Of a stretch of DNA of 35,519 nucleotides, positions 31,424 to 35,519 are shown piece by piece. The stretch covers positions 1 to 35,519 of the forward strand of contig JAIERY010000250.1 in assembly GCA_019746425.1 (NCBI GenBank), in the 5' to 3' direction. Position numbers and translations under genes: made by a program. The notes under the pieces are model-generated. The model worked only from the letters and a program-made list of their open reading frames with translations. It did not search any database and was not told where the DNA came from. The stretch is from Cytophagaceae bacterium (GTDB lineage: Bacteria > Bacteroidota > Bacteroidia > Cytophagales > Cytophagaceae). How positions within the stretch are numbered: the first letter of the stretch is position 1; each line of letters starts with the position of its first letter.

Positions 31424-31496
31424 CAGTCCCTTTTGCAAAAACTGTAAAAAGGTTTGTAATAAAGGTTTATTGATACAATAAAATTATAAGACAAAA

Positions 31497-32117
31497 ATGT
31501 CAGGTATAATTGGTAAAAAAATTGGAATGACCAGCATTTTCGGGGAAGACGGAAAGGCAATAGGATGCACTGTAGTTGAAGCTGGTCCTTGTGTAGTAAC
31601 ACAAATTAAAACCATAGAGAAAGACGGCTATAAGTCTGTGCAATTAGGCTATGGTGAAGGAAGAGAAAAAAACACTTCTGCTTCAGTAATTGGTCACTGC
31701 AAAAAAGCCAATACTACTCCTAAGAAAAAACTTGTTGAATTTAAAACTTTTGAAAAAGAGCTTAATCTTGGCGATCAGGTATCAATCGCAGATATTTTCA
31801 CCGAAGGTGATTTTGTCGATGCAATCGGTACTTCTAAAGGAAAAGGATTTCAAGGAGTAGTAAAAAGACATGGTTTTAGCGGAGTTGGAGGACAAACTCA
31901 CGGACAGCATAACCGTGCAAGACACGCAGGTTCAGTAGGATCATGCTCATTCCCTTCAAGGGTATTCCGCGGACTTAGAATGGCGGGTCGTATGGGAAAT
32001 GACAGAGTAAAAATTCAAAACCTTAGAATTTTGAAAATTTATCCTGATAAAAATATTATAGTGGTAAGCGGTGCTATACCAGGAGCTAATAATTCATTTG
32101 TAATACTAGAGAAATAA
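31497..32117 (+). CDS. rplC: 50S ribosomal protein L3 (uL3)
   Basis: [32 protein letters not shown]...[23 protein letters not shown]. Confidence 0.98.
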   Translation: MSGIIGKKIGMTSIFGEDGKAIGCTVVEAGPCVVTQIKTIEKDGYKSVQLGYGEGREKNTSASVIGHCKKANTTPKKKLVEFKTFEKELNLGDQVSIADIFTEGDFVDAIGTSKGKGFQGVVKRHGFSGVGGQTHGQHNRARHAGSVGSCSFPSRVFRGLRMAGRMGNDRVKIQNLRILKIYPDKNIIVVSGAIPGANNSFVILEK

Positions 32118-32123
32118 GATACG

Positions 32124-32750
32124 ATGGAACTTTCAGTTGTAAACATAAAAGGAAAAGATACTGGCAGAAAAGTTGTTCTGGCTGATACCATCTTTAGTGT
32201 TGAGCCAAATGATCATGCTATCTATTTAGATGTAAAGCAGTATCTGGCCAATCAAAGACAAGGAACACACAAAGCAAAAGAAAGAGCAGAAGTTGCTTAT
32301 TCTACTAAAAAAATTAAAAAACAAAAAGGAACCGGTGGCGCAAGAGCGGGTAGCAGAAAAGCTCCTGTATTTGTTGGTGGAGGTAGAGTATTTGGTCCGA
32401 GACCAAGAAACTATAGTTTCAAACTTAATAAGAAGCTAAAATCATTAGCCAGAAAGTCTGCCCTTACTTATAAAGCAAAGGACAAGACCATTTCTGTAAT
32501 TGAAAATTTTTCACTGGAAGCTCCTAAGACCAAAGACTTCATTAATATTCTTGCCAAATTGTCTCTTCAGGAAAAGAAAACATTATTTGTATTAGGCGAG
32601 AAAAACTCCAACATCTCCTTATCAAGCAGAAATCTGAAAAGATCTAAAGTAGTAACTGCTGATGAATTGAATACATATGATGTGTTGAATGCGCAGAATA
32701 TTGTGTTGGTAGAAAATTCTGTTAAAAAAATTGAAGAGTTATTGAGTTAA
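32124..32750 (+). CDS. rplD: 50S ribosomal protein L4 (uL4)
   Basis: [43 protein letters not shown]. Confidence 0.97.
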   Translation: MELSVVNIKGKDTGRKVVLADTIFSVEPNDHAIYLDVKQYLANQRQGTHKAKERAEVAYSTKKIKKQKGTGGARAGSRKAPVFVGGGRVFGPRPRNYSFKLNKKLKSLARKSALTYKAKDKTISVIENFSLEAPKTKDFINILAKLSLQEKKTLFVLGEKNSNISLSSRNLKRSKVVTADELNTYDVLNAQNIVLVENSVKKIEELLS

Positions 32751-32754
32751 GATC

Positions 32755-33045
32755 ATGAAAAATATTTTAATACAACCATTAGTTACAGAGAAAATCACAG
32801 CCTTAAATGAAAAAGGCATTTATGGTTTTATTGTTGAAAAAAATGCCAATAAAATTCAGATCAGACTGGCTGTAGAAAAAACTTATGGAGTAAATGTTGA
32901 AGAGGTAAAAACAATGATTGTAGGAGGAAAAACTAAAACCAGATACACAGCAAATGCTATTGTTTCAGGAAAAACTTCCTCATATAAAAAGGCAATCGTT
33001 ACTCTGGCAGACGGTGAAATAATAGATTTTTATAGCGGTATTTAA
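32755..33045 (+). CDS. rplW: 50S ribosomal protein L23 (uL23)
   Basis: ILIQPLVTEKITALNEKGIYGFIVEKNANKIQIRLAVEKTYGVNVEEVKTM. Confidence 0.96.
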   Translation: MKNILIQPLVTEKITALNEKGIYGFIVEKNANKIQIRLAVEKTYGVNVEEVKTMIVGGKTKTRYTANAIVSGKTSSYKKAIVTLADGEIIDFYSGI

Positions 33046-33058
33046 TACATAGAGCAAG

Positions 33059-33898
33059 ATGGCAGTAAGAAAATTAAGACCAATAACTCCGGGGCAAAGA
33101 CACAGAATAGCTCCGACTTTTGAGGAAATCACTCATGATATTCCTGAAAAGTCATTGCTGGCCAAGATTTCTAAATCTGGCGGAAGAAACAGCCAGGGAA
33201 GAATGACTATGAGATACATAGGTGGTGGCCATAAAAAGCAATACAGAATTATCGATTTCAAAAGAAATAAACATAATATTCCTGCTACTGTAAAATCAAT
33301 CGAGTATGATCCAAACAGAACGGCAAGGATTGCTTTGTTGTATTATGCAGATGGAGAAAAAAGATACATTCTTGCTCCGGAAGGATTAAAAGTAGGAACA
33401 ATAGTACAGTCAGGAAAAGGTATTGCCCCTGAGATAGGAAATGCATTGCCACTTTCTGAAATACCACTAGGTACTATAGTTCATAATGTAGAGTTGAAGC
33501 CTGGAAAAGGCGGAGCAATGTCGAGAAGTGCAGGATCATATGCGCAGTTGTTAGCTCGTGAAGGAAAATTTGCAACACTTAAAATGCCTTCAGGTGAAAT
33601 GAGGTTGGTAAATATAAACTGTATCGCTACAGTAGGTGCTGTTTCAAATGCTGATCATATGAACCTTAGTGTTGGTAAAGCTGGAAGAAACAGATGGCTG
33701 GGTAAGAGACCAAGAGTAAGAGGTGTCGCAATGAACCCGGTAGATCACCCGATGGGAGGAGGAGAAGGAAAAGCTTCCGGAGGTCATCCAAGATCAAGAA
33801 AAGGCTTGTATGCTAAAGGAAAGAAAACCAGAAGCAGAAAGAAGTATTCTGATAAATTAATTGTAGCAAGAAGAGTAAATAAAAGATTGAAGCAATAA
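33059..33898 (+). CDS. rplB: 50S ribosomal protein L2 (uL2)
   Basis: [22 protein letters not shown]...[25 protein letters not shown]. Confidence 0.98.
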   Translation: MAVRKLRPITPGQRHRIAPTFEEITHDIPEKSLLAKISKSGGRNSQGRMTMRYIGGGHKKQYRIIDFKRNKHNIPATVKSIEYDPNRTARIALLYYADGEKRYILAPEGLKVGTIVQSGKGIAPEIGNALPLSEIPLGTIVHNVELKPGKGGAMSRSAGSYAQLLAREGKFATLKMPSGEMRLVNINCIATVGAVSNADHMNLSVGKAGRNRWLGKRPRVRGVAMNPVDHPMGGGEGKASGGHPRSRKGLYAKGKKTRSRKKYSDKLIVARRVNKRLKQ

Positions 33899-33899
33899 A

Positions 33900-34178
33900 A
33901 TGGGACGTTCACTAAAGAAAGGACCTTACATCGATTTCAGACTTGAGAAAAAAATCCAGGTCATGAATGATTCAGGAAAAAAGTCAGTCATTAAGACATG
34001 GGCTCGCAGGTCTATGATATCTCCTGATTTTGTAGGACATACATTTGCTGTGCATAACGGAAATAAATTTATTCCGGTGTATGTAACAGAAAACATGGTC
34101 GGTCACAAACTTGGAGAATTTTCTCCTACAAGAAATTTCAGAGGTCATACAGCGCCTAAAAAGGATAAACCCGCATAA
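33900..34178 (+). CDS. rpsS: 30S ribosomal protein S19 (uS19)
   Basis: [19 protein letters not shown]...[46 protein letters not shown]. Confidence 0.98.
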   Translation: MGRSLKKGPYIDFRLEKKIQVMNDSGKKSVIKTWARRSMISPDFVGHTFAVHNGNKFIPVYVTENMVGHKLGEFSPTRNFRGHTAPKKDKPA

Positions 34179-34717
34179 TGATGGAAGCAGCAGTTAAACA
34201 AAGAAGATCTGTTATAAAAAGACAGAAAAAAGAAGCGGCAAAACTTGCAAAGAAACAAGGTGCAGCTGAGGCTATTTTGAAAAACGTTCCAACGTCTCCC
34301 CGTAAAATGAGGCTTGTAGCTGATATTATCAGAGGAGCAAAAGCTACTGAAGCATTATATGTTTTAAAATATCATCCTAATTCAGCTGCTAAAAGACTAG
34401 AAAAGTTATTGTTGTCTGCATTGGCAAACTGGCAGGGAAAAAATGAAGATCAGAACGTTGAAGATGCTTTTATAAAAGAAATCTTTGTTGATGGAGGCAG
34501 AATGCTGAAAAGATTGAGACCTGCTCCACAGGGAAGGGCATATAGAGTAAGGAAAAGATCAAACCATGTAACTATGGTAATTGATAGCTTAACAGCTCCT
34601 TCTTTAACAACCCCTGTTCAAACATCTGAGCAGGAAGCTAAACCTAAGGCAAAAGCTAAGACTGCTGAAGGAAAAGCAAAAAAAGAAAAATCAGGCGATA
34701 AAAAAACTAAAAAATAA
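34178..34717 (+). CDS. rplV: 50S ribosomal protein L22 (uL22) with N- and C-terminal extensions
   Basis: [44 protein letters not shown]...[29 protein letters not shown]; 179 aa, basic tails; starts 1 nt inside the rpsS stop (or 34181). Confidence 0.96.
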   Translation: MMEAAVKQRRSVIKRQKKEAAKLAKKQGAAEAILKNVPTSPRKMRLVADIIRGAKATEALYVLKYHPNSAAKRLEKLLLSALANWQGKNEDQNVEDAFIKEIFVDGGRMLKRLRPAPQGRAYRVRKRSNHVTMVIDSLTAPSLTTPVQTSEQEAKPKAKAKTAEGKAKKEKSGDKKTKK

Positions 34718-34725
34718 TCTATAGA

Positions 34726-35472
34726 ATGGGTCAGAAAGTACATCCTGTCGGCTTTAGGCTTGGAATTATCAAAGGTTGGGATTCTAACTGGTATGGAGGA
34801 AAAACCTTTTCCGATAAACTCATCGAGGATGAGAAAATCAGAAACTATATCCATGCGAGAATTCCTAAAGGAGGAATTTCTAAAATAGTTATAGAAAGAA
34901 CTATCAAGAGAATCACACTTACTATTAATACAGCTCGTCCAGGAGTAGTTATTGGTAAAGGTGGTACTGAGGTTGATAAGATTAAAGAAGAGCTCAAAAA
35001 AATCACAGGTAAAGATGTTCAGATTAACATCTTTGAAATAAAAAGACCTGAACTGGATTCAAGATTAGTGGGAGAGTCAATCGCTCAGCAATTACAAGCC
35101 AGGATTTCTTACAGAAGAGCAATGAAACAAGCAATAGCTTCTACTATGAGAGTAGGTGCTATCGGAATAAAAATTAAAGTGTCTGGTCGTTTAGGCGGTG
35201 CTGAAATGGCTAGAACAGAACAATACAAAGAAGGTAGAATTCCTCTTCATACTTTAAGAGCAGATATTGATTATGCAATTTCAGAAGCTCTTACGGTGTA
35301 TGGTAAAATCGGAATCAAAGTTTGGATTTTCAAGGGAGAAGTTTACGGGAAGAGAGATTTGTCTCCTAATATTGGAGCAACTACTCAGAATACAGAAGAA
35401 ACAGGAGGCGGAGCAAATCCAAATCCTAAGAGAAGAAAGCCAGAAGGCGGTCCAAAAAGAAGAAAAAAATAA
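34726..35472 (+). CDS. rpsC: 30S ribosomal protein S3 (uS3)
   Basis: [28 protein letters not shown]...[20 protein letters not shown]; basic C-terminal tail. Confidence 0.98.
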   Translation: MGQKVHPVGFRLGIIKGWDSNWYGGKTFSDKLIEDEKIRNYIHARIPKGGISKIVIERTIKRITLTINTARPGVVIGKGGTEVDKIKEELKKITGKDVQINIFEIKRPELDSRLVGESIAQQLQARISYRRAMKQAIASTMRVGAIGIKIKVSGRLGGAEMARTEQYKEGRIPLHTLRADIDYAISEALTVYGKIGIKVWIFKGEVYGKRDLSPNIGATTQNTEETGGGANPNPKRRKPEGGPKRRKK

Positions 35473-35504
35473 TTGATCAAGGGTAATTAAAATTAGGATT
35501 TAAA

Positions 35505-35519
35505 ATGTTACAGCCTAAA
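35505..35519 (+). CDS. rplP: 50S ribosomal protein L16 (uL16), first 5 codons only
   Basis: ATG TTA CAG CCT AAA = MLQPK at the window edge, expected next gene after rpsC. Confidence 0.7.

Noticed and set aside
1-35519. Prophage, transposon, toxin-antitoxin or defence system
   Set aside because: No integrase, transposase, terminal repeats or defence-type domains recognised; content is core genes plus a surface-glycan operon.

Overview
The window is a Bacteroidota (probably Cytophagales-like) chromosomal segment made up mainly of core genes. From left to right it contains: a minus-strand glycan-biosynthesis operon (O-antigen ligase/polymerase-like protein plus four glycosyltransferases, one with a probable homopolymer frameshift); an ECF sigma factor with a small zinc-binding anti-sigma-like gene; gmk and nadD; two exported proteins of unknown function; convergent pyrH-frr; a biotin carrier protein divergent from an M1 aminopeptidase; tRNA-Tyr/Gly/Thr-tuf; tRNA-Trp-secE-nusG-rplKAJL-rpoBC-DUF3467; rpsL-rpsG-fusA-rpsJ; and a separately promoted rplC-rplD-rplW-rplB-rpsS-rplV-rpsC-rplP(partial). 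No mobile element, CRISPR array or defence system was found. The best candidate for something under-described is a set of five intergenic elements built from degenerate 7- or 8-nt tandem units arranged as opposed arms. Each element has its own unit sequence but the same architecture, and each nearly fills a short gap between housekeeping genes. A second pattern is that all four promoters of the translation/transcription-machinery operons match TT(T)G-N19/20-TAnnTTTGCA and are followed 5-7 nt later by a small CC...GG hairpin near the predicted transcript 5' end. All calls come from reading the sequence; no searches or folding calculations were run.
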